Notes under the pieces: model-generated
Database searches by the model: none
What the model saw: the letters and a program-made list of their open reading frames with translations, nothing else
What the model was told of the DNA's origin: nothing
In this document: piece after piece, positions 1-8,543 of the stretch
Position numbering within the stretch: the first letter of the stretch is position 1
Layout of the letters: each line of letters begins with the position of its first letter
Source of the DNA: Acidobacteriota bacterium
GTDB lineage: Bacteria; Actinomycetota; Acidimicrobiia; Spongiisociales; UBA5794
Assembly: GCA_022566415.1 (NCBI GenBank)
Contig: JADFIY010000009.1
Coordinates: 1-32,370, forward strand
Reading direction: 5' to 3'
DNA length: 32,370 bases
Position numbers and translations under genes: made by a program

Positions 1-129
1 CATTCAACGTCGACACATCCGCCTCCGCGATGGCACGACGCACACTCATGGCAATCTCACTCCACATACCCCCAACACTGTCAGGGAAGACCCGCGACAT
101 GTGTCAGGGATGTGCTGCAACAGAACAGG
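1..129 (-). mobile_element. Partial end of an insertion sequence (IS481-like), truncated by the window edge; 5' start of a transposase-like ORF at about 49 on the minus strand (MSVRRAIAEADVSTLN...)
   Basis: Minus-strand start reads MSVRRAIAEADVSTLN, resembling N-termini of IS481-type integrases as I recall them. Upstream there are two TGTCAGGG direct repeats (79-86, 103-110) and a TGTCAGGGATGTGCTGCAACAGAACA end resembling IS481-type termini. Only about 16 codons are visible. Confidence 0.4.
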
Positions 130-397
130 TAGATATATCGCCCTGGGAACCCTTGGTTGGCTGGCTGGCTGGTGGCCGGGGACTGGTGGCTGATTGGTCC
201 CAATTCGCCGTTATCGCAGCAAACTAGATACAATCGCGTGGCGACCCGGCAACGGGTTCGTTTTCTCATGTAAGAACGACGTCGGTGATATCGGCGGCCG
301 CGTTTTCGGTCGCCGGAGTAGACGGTCGACTCCATGCGGGACCTCGGTTTCGTAACGGTGGCCGCCGCCACGTCACCGCCAACCGGGGCAGGATCCA

Positions 398-511
398 GTG
401 AAAGTCTCAGCCTCTACGAAAAAGATGTGCGACAAGTGCCGCATCATCCGACGCCATGGGCGCGTCTGGGTGATCTGTGAAAACCCGCGGCACAAGCAGC
501 GGCAGGGGTAA
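398..511 (+). CDS. rpmJ: 50S ribosomal protein bL36 (zinc-binding C+ form)
   Basis: GTG start; [37 protein letters not shown], with C-x2-C, C and H ligands; immediately upstream of rpsM. Too short for the supplied ORF track. Confidence 0.95.
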   Translation: MKVSASTKKMCDKCRIIRRHGRVWVICENPRHKQRQG

Positions 512-514
512 TCG

Positions 515-895
515 ATGGCACGTATCGCAGGAGTTGATCTTCCGAGGGACAAGCGCGTCGAGATCGGCTTGACCTACATCCACGGTATCGGGCTGACGCG
601 TTCCCAGCAGATGCTCGAGGCCGTCGAAGTCCCCCCGGACACCAGGATCCGCGACCTCACCGATGCCGAGGTCGTTGCCATCCGCAACTTCATCGACAGC
701 AACTACCGCGTTGAGGGCGATCTGCGCCGCGAGGTGTCGCAGAACATCAAGCGAAAGATCGAGATCGGCAGTTACCAGGGCCTGCGCCACCGGCGCGGTC
801 TCCCGGTACGCGGGCAGCGCACCCACACCAACGCCAGAACCCGCAAGGGCCGCAGACCACCGGTCGCCGGGAAGAAGAGGGTCACCAAGACATGA
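515..895 (+). CDS. rpsM: 30S ribosomal protein uS13
   Basis: [26 protein letters not shown]...; canonical order after rpmJ. Confidence 0.98.
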   Translation: MARIAGVDLPRDKRVEIGLTYIHGIGLTRSQQMLEAVEVPPDTRIRDLTDAEVVAIRNFIDSNYRVEGDLRREVSQNIKRKIEIGSYQGLRHRRGLPVRGQRTHTNARTRKGRRPPVAGKKRVTKT

Positions 896-1461
896 CAACC
901 CCGTCAGACACCACACCCGACGCGCCCGACGAGGAAGCTCAGAAGGCAACGCCCGAGAAGGCCGCGCCCGAGAAGGCCGCGCCCGAAGAGGCAACGCCGG
1001 AGGTGATGCCGGCAGCGGAGACCCCGGCGGCTCCTTCGCCGGAGGCAACCCTGGAAGCGGCTGCGGCGGACGCCGATCCAGCTCCGGCACCGAGACGTCG
1101 CCGCGGCAAGCGCCAGCTGGCACACGCCCAGGCCCACATAAAGGCAAGCTTCAACAACACCATTCTCACCATCACCGACCTCAAGGGCGATGTGCTCGCT
1201 TGGAGCTCCGGCGGATCGGTGGGGTTCAAGGGCTCGAGAAAGTCCACCCCGTACGCCGCCCAGGTGGCGGCGGAGCAGGCCGCCAGGAAGGCCGGCGAGA
1301 TGGGGATCCGCAAGCTCGACATCATTGTGCGCGGCTCCGGTTCGGGCAGGGAGACCGCCATCCGGACCCTGCAGAACATGGGCCTCGAAGTGGCCAGCAT
1401 CAAGGACGTCACACCCGTGCCGCACAACGGATGCCGGCCCAAGAAGCGGAAGGGCCGTTAG
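892..1461 (+). CDS. rpsK: 30S ribosomal protein uS11 with a long N-terminal low-complexity extension
   Basis: ATGA overlap with rpsM; core [47 protein letters not shown]... is uS11; preceded by about 65 Ala/Pro/Glu-rich residues. Confidence 0.95.
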   Translation: MTTPSDTTPDAPDEEAQKATPEKAAPEKAAPEEATPEVMPAAETPAAPSPEATLEAAAADADPAPAPRRRRGKRQLAHAQAHIKASFNNTILTITDLKGDVLAWSSGGSVGFKGSRKSTPYAAQVAAEQAARKAGEMGIRKLDIIVRGSGSGRETAIRTLQNMGLEVASIKDVTPVPHNGCRPKKRKGR

Positions 1462-1463
1462 CG

Positions 1464-2069
1464 ATGGCTCGCTATACGGGACCACGAACCAAGGTCAGCC
1501 GCCGCGCCCGGCAGCTCCTCGACGAGAACAAGGCGAAATACTTCGACCGCCGACCCTACCCGCCTGGCGAGCACGGCAGGCGCCGTATCAGGGAGTCCCA
1601 GTATCAGATCCAGTTGCGTGAGAAGCAGAAGCTGCGTTTCATGTACGGAGTGCTGGAGAAGCAGTTCCGGCGCTACTACCGCGAGGCGGCGCGCCGCCCG
1701 GGGATAACCGGAACCAACCTGCTCGTCATCCTGGAGACCAGGCTCGATAACGTCGTCTATCGCTCCGGGCTGGCCCGTACCCGCCCGCAGGCACGACAGC
1801 TGGTGAACCACGGGCACTTCAAGGTCAACGGCAAGAAGGTAGACATCCCGTCGTATTCGGTTCGCGCAGGCGATGTGGTGTCGGTCAAGCAACGGAGCCT
1901 CGAGGTTCTGCCAATCCTGCATTCGATCGACACGTTGGACCGCGCCGTTCCCGAATGGGTGACGGTGGACACCGACGCCCGCACGATAACGATCCAGGAC
2001 CTGCCAAGTAGAGAGCAGATCGACACTGAAATCCAAGAACAGCTCATCGTTGAGCTGTACTCAAAGTAA
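1464..2069 (+). CDS. rpsD: 30S ribosomal protein uS4
   Basis: MARYTGPRTKVSRRARQLL...; S4 domain RLDNVVYRSGLARTRPQARQLVNHGHFKVNGKKVDIPSY. Confidence 0.97.
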   Translation: MARYTGPRTKVSRRARQLLDENKAKYFDRRPYPPGEHGRRRIRESQYQIQLREKQKLRFMYGVLEKQFRRYYREAARRPGITGTNLLVILETRLDNVVYRSGLARTRPQARQLVNHGHFKVNGKKVDIPSYSVRAGDVVSVKQRSLEVLPILHSIDTLDRAVPEWVTVDTDARTITIQDLPSREQIDTEIQEQLIVELYSK

Positions 2070-2081
2070 AGGAGTCACTCC

Positions 2082-3041
2082 GTGCTGATCACGCAGCGAC
2101 CCACGGTCGAGGAAGAGACCGTCAACGACACACGCTCGCGGTTCATCGTCGAGCCGCTAGAACCGGGCTTCGGTTACACACTCGGGAACACGCTGCGCAG
2201 GACCCTCCTGTCGCGCATTCCCGGTGCCGCCATCACCTCGGTACGCATCGAGGGGATCGACCATGAGTTCTCCACCATGGAGGGGGTCGTCGAAGACGTC
2301 GTCGACTTCATACTCAACCTGAAGCAGGTGGTGCTCCGGATCGAGGTCGACGAACCGCAGACCCTGTACCTGTCTGTAAAGGGCAAGGGCGAAGTCACCG
2401 CGGCCGACCTCAAGGTGCCTGCAGGCGTCGAGGTCGTAAACGGCGACTTCCACCTCGCCACGTTGTCTGCTTCGGGAAAGATCGAGGCCGAGATGAGCGC
2501 CAGCCGCGGTGTCGGCTATCGAAGCGCAGATAAGAACAAGACCGGGGACGTGATCGGTGCGATCCCGATCGACTCGATGTTCTCCCCGGTGCGCAAGGTC
2601 GCCTACCAGGTCGCCAGCACGCAGGTGGGTCAGATGACCGACTTCGACAAGCTGATCCTCGACGTCGAGACGGACGGGTCGGTGACGGCGAACGAGGCCA
2701 TGTCGTCTGCTGGAGGCACGCTGCGCAACCTGTTCGAACTGCTCGCTGATCTCGACGACTACGACGCACTCGAACTCGACGAGATCGTGCAGGCCGAGGT
2801 GTCTGGTCAGGAGCACCTTGACCTCCCCATCGAGGCGCTAGATCTCTCGGAGCGACCGCGCAACTGCTTGCGTCGCGCCCAGATCCAGACGGTCGGCGAG
2901 CTCATCGAGAAGACCGAAGATGATCTGCTCAACATCACCAACTTCGGGCAGAAGTCTCTCGAGGAAGTGGTCGCCAAGCTCGACGAGTTGGGCTTCTCGC
3001 TGCATTCGCATGCAGACGCGGAGCCAGAGATCGTCGTCTGA
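2082..3041 (+). CDS. rpoA: DNA-directed RNA polymerase alpha subunit
   Basis: GTG start after [47 protein letters not shown]-terminal alpha-CTD. Confidence 0.98.
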   Translation: MLITQRPTVEEETVNDTRSRFIVEPLEPGFGYTLGNTLRRTLLSRIPGAAITSVRIEGIDHEFSTMEGVVEDVVDFILNLKQVVLRIEVDEPQTLYLSVKGKGEVTAADLKVPAGVEVVNGDFHLATLSASGKIEAEMSASRGVGYRSADKNKTGDVIGAIPIDSMFSPVRKVAYQVASTQVGQMTDFDKLILDVETDGSVTANEAMSSAGGTLRNLFELLADLDDYDALELDEIVQAEVSGQEHLDLPIEALDLSERPRNCLRRAQIQTVGELIEKTEDDLLNITNFGQKSLEEVVAKLDELGFSLHSHADAEPEIVV

Positions 3042-3391
3042 TGCCGAGACCGAAGAAGGGTCCGCGTCTCGGAGGTAGCCCGCACCATCAGCGGAAGATC
3101 CTGGCCAACCTCACCGCCCAGCTGATCGAGAACGAGCGGGTGACGACGACGCACGCCAAGGCACGCCAGGTACGGCCATACGCGGAGAAGGTGATCACCA
3201 AGGCCCGCCGCGGTGATCTCCACTCCCGCCGGCTGGTGTTGGCCAAGATCGGTGACAACGATGCGGTCACCAAGCTGTTCGACGACATAGGACCGCGTTA
3301 TGCCGATCGACCCGGCGGATACACGCGGATCATCAGGATCGGACAACGCAAGGGCGATGGCGCCGAGATGGCGATCATCGAGTTGGTGTAA
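3041..3391 (+). CDS. rplQ: 50S ribosomal protein bL17
   Basis: [53 protein letters not shown]. Confidence 0.97.
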   Translation: MPRPKKGPRLGGSPHHQRKILANLTAQLIENERVTTTHAKARQVRPYAEKVITKARRGDLHSRRLVLAKIGDNDAVTKLFDDIGPRYADRPGGYTRIIRIGQRKGDGAEMAIIELV

Positions 3392-3421
3392 CACCCGTCG
3401 GTCCTGAAGAGGGGATGTGTT

Positions 3422-3946
3422 TTGGGAGGCGTGCTAGAGCGGCTGATCGGGGCGATTCGCTTCGACCGTGAAGCCTTCGTATGGATGGAGTTCAACGACC
3501 GGGCAACCGGCGATGCGCTGATCCTGGTCGTGATCACCCAAGTGTTGTTCCTGATCGCCGGGGGTACTCCGCTGCTCGGCTTCGTCTCTGGGTTCACCGG
3601 CACGATCAGCGCCCTGGTCAGTACCGCGATCTTCTGGCTGGTGTACAGCGCCATCGTCTTTGCGGTGGCCAAGTACTTGTTCCGCGGCGACGGCATCTAT
3701 GCGTATTACCTGCGACTCGCCGGTTTCGCCTTCCCGACGTTGGTGATACTGATTTTCACCGGAATCGTCATCGACAACAACACGATTGCTTCCGTGCTCG
3801 GGTCGCTGTGGTTCCTTGCCGTGGTCGCATACGGTACCCATTACATCGCCGACCTGCCGTTGAGCCGGGCTGCCGTCGCCTCCTTCGGCGGGCTTGTGGG
3901 CTGGATCATCATCCAGGCGATTCTCGGCGGTTTCAGCGTGTTCTAG
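3422..3946 (+). CDS. Multi-pass membrane protein, Yip1-domain-like
   Basis: 174-aa ORF with about 5 hydrophobic segments; sits between rplQ and truA; start codon (TTG) uncertain. Confidence 0.6.
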   Translation: MGGVLERLIGAIRFDREAFVWMEFNDRATGDALILVVITQVLFLIAGGTPLLGFVSGFTGTISALVSTAIFWLVYSAIVFAVAKYLFRGDGIYAYYLRLAGFAFPTLVILIFTGIVIDNNTIASVLGSLWFLAVVAYGTHYIADLPLSRAAVASFGGLVGWIIIQAILGGFSVF

Positions 3947-3948
3947 CC

Positions 3949-4812
3949 ATGCCGACGTACCGCCTCGACGTGGCGTACGACGGCACGGGCTTTCGTGGAT
4001 ACGCCATTCAGCCCGATCAGCGGACGGTGCAGGGAGAGCTCGAAGCCGCCCTCGCTCATCACATTGGACCGGTCGGCACTTCCGTAGCGGGCCGGACCGA
4101 TCGTGGCGTGCACGCCGCCGGCCAGGTCATCGGTTTCACTCATGCTGTGGAGATCGACACCGAGCGGGTGCTGCGCAGCCTCAACTCTCAACTCGGCGAG
4201 GAGATCGCGATCCTCGAGCTCCGGCGTGTCGACGACGGATTCCACGCCAGGTTCTCCGCAACCGGCCGCGCCTATCGATATCAGGTGCTCAATCGAACGG
4301 TCCACGATCCGCAGCAGGCCCGCACCTCCTGGCACGTCGCTGAACGGCTCGATGTCGATGCGATGAACGAGGCGTCGGCCCTCCTTGTCGGTACACACGA
4401 TTTCGCATCGTTTTGCCGGAGCGCGGCCGGTGCCATGACGACGCGGGAGGTCAAGTGGGCTTCCTGGCGTCACCGCGGGGACCTCGTCGAGTTCGCCATT
4501 GCCGCCAATGCATTCTGTCATCAGATGGTGCGAGGACTGGTTGTTGTGCTGGTCGACGTGGGTCTCCGACGTGTTTCCCCGACGGAGATCAACGCCATGC
4601 TCGCGGCAGAGGACCGCTCCACAGGTGGTGGGGCGGCTCCGCCCCAGGGGTTGACGCTGATGGCGGTTGGCTACCCAGCAGAGCCGCTCGAGCCGCCGGA
4701 TTGGATTCGGTTCGTTTCTCCGCCTGTTGCGGAGAGTCCTGCCCAAACGGCGGGGAGGGGGGTTTTCCTGAGGGGAGTTCCGCCGAAGGCGGGGAGGAGG
4801 GATAGGCCGTGA
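3949..4812 (+). CDS. truA: tRNA pseudouridine(38-40) synthase TruA with C-terminal extension
   Basis: MPTYRLDVAYDGTGFRGYAIQPDQRTVQGELEAAL...GRTDRGVHAAGQV (catalytic Asp motif). Confidence 0.95.
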   Translation: MPTYRLDVAYDGTGFRGYAIQPDQRTVQGELEAALAHHIGPVGTSVAGRTDRGVHAAGQVIGFTHAVEIDTERVLRSLNSQLGEEIAILELRRVDDGFHARFSATGRAYRYQVLNRTVHDPQQARTSWHVAERLDVDAMNEASALLVGTHDFASFCRSAAGAMTTREVKWASWRHRGDLVEFAIAANAFCHQMVRGLVVVLVDVGLRRVSPTEINAMLAAEDRSTGGGAAPPQGLTLMAVGYPAEPLEPPDWIRFVSPPVAESPAQTAGRGVFLRGVPPKAGRRDRP

Positions 4813-4950
4813 ACCCGGAGCGCGCACCGATAGGTGACCGGTCGTCTCCATAGAAGTGCACCGATTTTTCCCGCACTTGCCCGAGCCACACCTTGCGTAG
4901 CCCATCCCCATCAACCCGATGGCTAGTGTCGCTCGCAACCGAGAGCGAGG

Positions 4951-5280
4951 GTGTCCGTGTACGTGATCAAGCGGGTATGGGTGACAAAGCGTCGCGAGGC
5001 GCGACGCGTGGCGTCGATCGTCGCCGAGGTCGGGGAGATCTACGAAGCGAGTGGTCAACGAGAGCCCGTTCGTGTCTACTTCAACGGGGGCACTCTGCCG
5101 GGTGAACGCGATGTCGTCTACATGGAGTGGACGGCACCGGTGATCGAGTCGCCGTATCGCGGCGACAACGAATCCCCCGACACGGGCAGCCTCGGACAAA
5201 AACTCCGCGACCTCACCGAGGACTCATGGATCGAGTTCTATGAGCTCCTGACGCCCGACAAGGCGATTGCGGTCGAATAG
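4951..5280 (+). CDS. Hypothetical small protein (109 aa)
   Basis: GTG-start ORF with normal codon usage and no competing ORF on the same strand; no recognised domain. Confidence 0.55.
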   Translation: MSVYVIKRVWVTKRREARRVASIVAEVGEIYEASGQREPVRVYFNGGTLPGERDVVYMEWTAPVIESPYRGDNESPDTGSLGQKLRDLTEDSWIEFYELLTPDKAIAVE

Positions 5281-5316
5281 CAGCGCGCGGCCGATATGGG
5301 CCGTTAGGAGGAACCC

Positions 5317-5898
5317 ATGGCCACGTTCGATAAGGACGAATTCGTTGCCGAGTGTTTGGCTGCAGTGCGGTCGGGTGGTCGCTCCAATGCCGCGGTCAAG
5401 GAGATCGTGGATCGCACGGTTGCCAATCCGTCGGCCATCGAGGCCGAGGTGGGCGACCGGACGGTGAGCCCGATGATGACGATTTGGCACCGGTCCGACG
5501 AGCTGACTGCACTTCACATCGTTTGGCCACCAGGCGTAGACCTCTTCGCTCACGATCACAACATGTGGGCGGTAATTGGCATTTACGGTGGCCGCGAGGA
5601 CAACCAGTTTTACCGCCGCCTCGAGGACGGTCGGATAGAGCCCCACACAGGGAAGACGATCACACAACGCGACGTGGTCATGCTCGGTTCCGACGTTGTG
5701 CACTCGGTCGCTAATCCGACAAGGGAGTGGACGGCGGCGCTCCATGTGTACGGCGGGGAATTCTTCACCACCCCTCGCACCATGTGGAGCAAGGAAACCT
5801 ACGAACCCATGCCGTTCGACGTCGATTTCGTCAGACAGACCCTCGAGGCCGCCGCGGCGAGCGCCCGTCTCGCCGATGTGCCAGGTGAACGTCCCTGA
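5317..5898 (+). CDS. Cupin-type/cysteine-dioxygenase-like metal-binding protein
   Basis: AGGAGGAAcccATG; [35 protein letters not shown] ... [22 protein letters not shown], a double-stranded beta-helix pattern with histidines. Confidence 0.65.
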   Translation: MATFDKDEFVAECLAAVRSGGRSNAAVKEIVDRTVANPSAIEAEVGDRTVSPMMTIWHRSDELTALHIVWPPGVDLFAHDHNMWAVIGIYGGREDNQFYRRLEDGRIEPHTGKTITQRDVVMLGSDVVHSVANPTREWTAALHVYGGEFFTTPRTMWSKETYEPMPFDVDFVRQTLEAAAASARLADVPGERP

Positions 5899-5993
5899 AC
5901 CGAAACCCCATTGGCCTTACGCCGACGGAACCGATAGCATTCGGGTCCGCCCCCGACCGCTGGGGGTGGTTTCATGACGCCCGAGGGTTTCCG

Positions 5994-6458
5994 ATGAAAG
6001 CCAAGCTGCAAAGGACGTTCTCGCCGACTCCCGGCGACATCGAGCGGGAGTGGCACGTGGTCGACGCCGACGGGGTGCCGCTTGGTCGCGTTGCCTCCGA
6101 GGTTGCCCAGTTGTTGCGCGGGAAGCACAAACCGAAATTCGCTCCTCACATGGATATGGGTGACTACGTGATCGTCCTCAACGCGAAGAAGGTTGCCGTG
6201 ACCGGCAACAAGGAGACCGATAAGATCTACTACCGCCACTCCGGGTACCCGGGGGGGATCAGGTCAGAGACGGTGGAGAGGGTGCGGGAACGCTATCCCG
6301 AGCGACTCATCGTCAACGCGGTGAAGGGCATGCTCCCGAAGAACAGGCTGGGCCGAGCGACCCTCGGCAAGCTCCGGGTCTACGCGGGCGCCGAACACCC
6401 GCACCGCGCCCAGGATCCGAAGCCGTATACCCTCACGTATCGAAAAGGTGAAGCCTGA
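5994..6458 (+). CDS. rplM: 50S ribosomal protein uL13
   Basis: [57 protein letters not shown]. Confidence 0.97.
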   Translation: MKAKLQRTFSPTPGDIEREWHVVDADGVPLGRVASEVAQLLRGKHKPKFAPHMDMGDYVIVLNAKKVAVTGNKETDKIYYRHSGYPGGIRSETVERVRERYPERLIVNAVKGMLPKNRLGRATLGKLRVYAGAEHPHRAQDPKPYTLTYRKGEA

Positions 6459-6850
6459 TGACACAACCACTGATACAGGCCACCGGCCGCAGGAAGAGTT
6501 CGGTTGCCCGCGTCCGCTTCGTCGAGGGTACCGGCGCCTTCGTCATCAACGGTGATAGGAGCCTTGATGACTACTTCCCGCAAGCGTATCGGAGGCGGGT
6601 CCAGGAGCCGTTCGAGGTGGTCGATTACGTCGGACGCTACGACGTGCACGCCACCCTTCATGGTGGCGGGCTGACCGGTCAGAGTGACGCCCTCCGACTT
6701 GGCATCGCCAGAGCCCTGGTCGGGATCGACGCCGAGCTGAGGCCGACACTGAAGAAGGCCGGCATGCTCCGCCGCGACGACCGTAAGGTCGAGCGCAAGA
6801 AATACGGTCTTCGCAAGGCGAGGCGTGCGCCGCAATTCACCAAGCGGTAA
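6458..6850 (+). CDS. rpsI: 30S ribosomal protein uS9
   Basis: [32 protein letters not shown]-type N-terminus and [17 protein letters not shown] C-terminus. Confidence 0.97.
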   Translation: [130 protein letters not shown]

Positions 6851-6874
6851 TTTCTCTCCGACGGGGGGTCGGCG

Positions 6875-8194
6875 ATGACTGACGTGGAACGGCGCCTGTT
6901 TGGCACCGACGGCGTTCGCGGCGTTGCCAACGATGATATTACCGCCGAGATGGCATTCAACCTCGCCCGCGCCGCCGGGGATCAGCAGCGTGGCCAGGCG
7001 ATCATCGGCCGCGACACTAGGCGGTCCGGCCCGATGCTCGCTTCGGCACTTTCCGCCGGCTTCAATTCTGTGGGGATCGACACGATCGATCTCGGGATCA
7101 TCCCTGTGGGTGCCGTGTCTTGGCTGGTCAGGGACACCGGCTCCCGTTACGGGGTGATGGTCAGCGCCTCGCACAATCCGGCGGCGGACAACGGGATCAA
7201 GTTCTTCGGCGGCACCGGTTCCAAGCTCTCCGATGACGAGGAGGCGGCGATCGAGCATCGCTACTTCCAGGGACACCCCTGGAGCCTCGGTACCGGGGCC
7301 GACGTTGGAAGCCAGGAGCGAATGGCGCACCCGATCGATCGCTACGTCGATCTCATCACCGATGGAGTCGAGCTCGCAGGCGACGGGCTCGACCTCGTAG
7401 TCGATGTGGCCAACGGAGCGGCGGTTCTCGCAGCACCCTCGCTCTTCAATCGGCTTGGTGTGACCGCCCTGTTCGTCAACGACCAGCCCGATGGGATGAA
7501 CATCAACCTGGAGTGTGGTGCCCTGCACCCGGAGAACCTGGCCGCCGTTGCCGATGGCAAGGTCGGGCTGGCATTTGATGGGGATGCTGACCGCCTGATC
7601 GCGGTGGACGAGGACGGCGAGATCGTCGATGGTGACGCCATTATGGCCATCTTCGCCAAGTGGATGGCAGGGCGCGGCGTGCTCGAGAACGACGTGGTCG
7701 TGGTCACGGTGATGACCAATCTCGGTTTCCACAAGGCGATGGAAGCCCTCGGTGTGCGGGTCATCGAGACCGCGGTGGGCGACCGCTACGTCCTGGAGGC
7801 AATGCAGGCATCGGGTGCGGTGCTTGGTGGTGAACAATCCGGTCACATAATCTTCGAGGACCGGGCAACCGGGGACGGTTTGCGGACCGCGATGCGCCTG
7901 ATGCAGGTCATGGCCTCAACCGGTCGACCTCTGCGCGAGCTGCGCAAGGTGATGACCAAGTATCCCCAACTCCTCACCAACGTCCGCGTCGCCGACATGG
8001 AGTTCGAGAACAGCGGGCCGATCATGGAAGCGATCCGTGCCGGCGAGCAGGATCTCGCCGGTCGTGGCCGCATTCTGGTCCGCCCCTCCGGCACCGAGCC
8101 GCTGATCCGGGTGATGGTTGAAGCACCAACCGAATCCGAGGCTGCCGCGGTCGCCGGCTCGGTGGCCAAGGTCGTTGAGGCCGAACTCGGCTAG
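6875..8194 (+). CDS. glmM: Phosphoglucosamine mutase
   Basis: RRLFGTDGVRGVAND; catalytic MVSASHNPAADNGIKFFG; DGDADR; RPSGTEPLIRVMVEA. Confidence 0.97.
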   Translation: MTDVERRLFGTDGVRGVANDDITAEMAFNLARAAGDQQRGQAIIGRDTRRSGPMLASALSAGFNSVGIDTIDLGIIPVGAVSWLVRDTGSRYGVMVSASHNPAADNGIKFFGGTGSKLSDDEEAAIEHRYFQGHPWSLGTGADVGSQERMAHPIDRYVDLITDGVELAGDGLDLVVDVANGAAVLAAPSLFNRLGVTALFVNDQPDGMNINLECGALHPENLAAVADGKVGLAFDGDADRLIAVDEDGEIVDGDAIMAIFAKWMAGRGVLENDVVVVTVMTNLGFHKAMEALGVRVIETAVGDRYVLEAMQASGAVLGGEQSGHIIFEDRATGDGLRTAMRLMQVMASTGRPLRELRKVMTKYPQLLTNVRVADMEFENSGPIMEAIRAGEQDLAGRGRILVRPSGTEPLIRVMVEAPTESEAAAVAGSVAKVVEAELG

Positions 8195-8543
8195 CCCGTC
8201 GCGTGCCCAGGGTCGAAGACCCCGTATGCGCCGGGGTGAGCCCACAGGATGACCGGGCGGGCGTGCGACTCAGTTCCGCTTTTCCGCTGCTCAGCTTGTC
8301 GGCTACCCTTGTCGATACAACAGAAACCAAACCGACCGGAGAACCTTCCAGCGCCTGCCCTCGCCGAGGCGAGGTGACGAGGGAGAGGGAGAATCGATCA
8401 GTCGGCGGGTGCCCTCTCGGCCGCTCACGGTCGTGACGGGGCGGGTAAAACCCGGGAGCGATCCCGGGGACAACACCACCCCGATGTGAGGCGGGTTTCA
8501 CCCCGCAGCGCCCTCCGGTCATGGCCCAAAGGAGGACGCGCAC

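Noticed and set aside
139-200. TTGGCTGGCTGGCTGGTGGC tetranucleotide run as a functional repeat
   Set aside because: Only about three imperfect GGCT units; too short to support a call.
663-2069. 468-aa plus-strand ORF reported from 663
   Set aside because: Out of frame through rpsM/rpsK; only its C-terminal part from 1464 (rpsD) is real.
6380-7846. 488-aa minus-strand ORF
   Set aside because: Antisense to rpsI and glmM; compositionally spurious.
8195-8543. glmS ribozyme or RNase P RNA in the glmM-glmS gap
   Set aside because: No recognisable glmS ribozyme core, and none of the conserved rnpB blocks (e.g. GAGGAAAGTCC) found; kept only as an uncharacterised structured leader.
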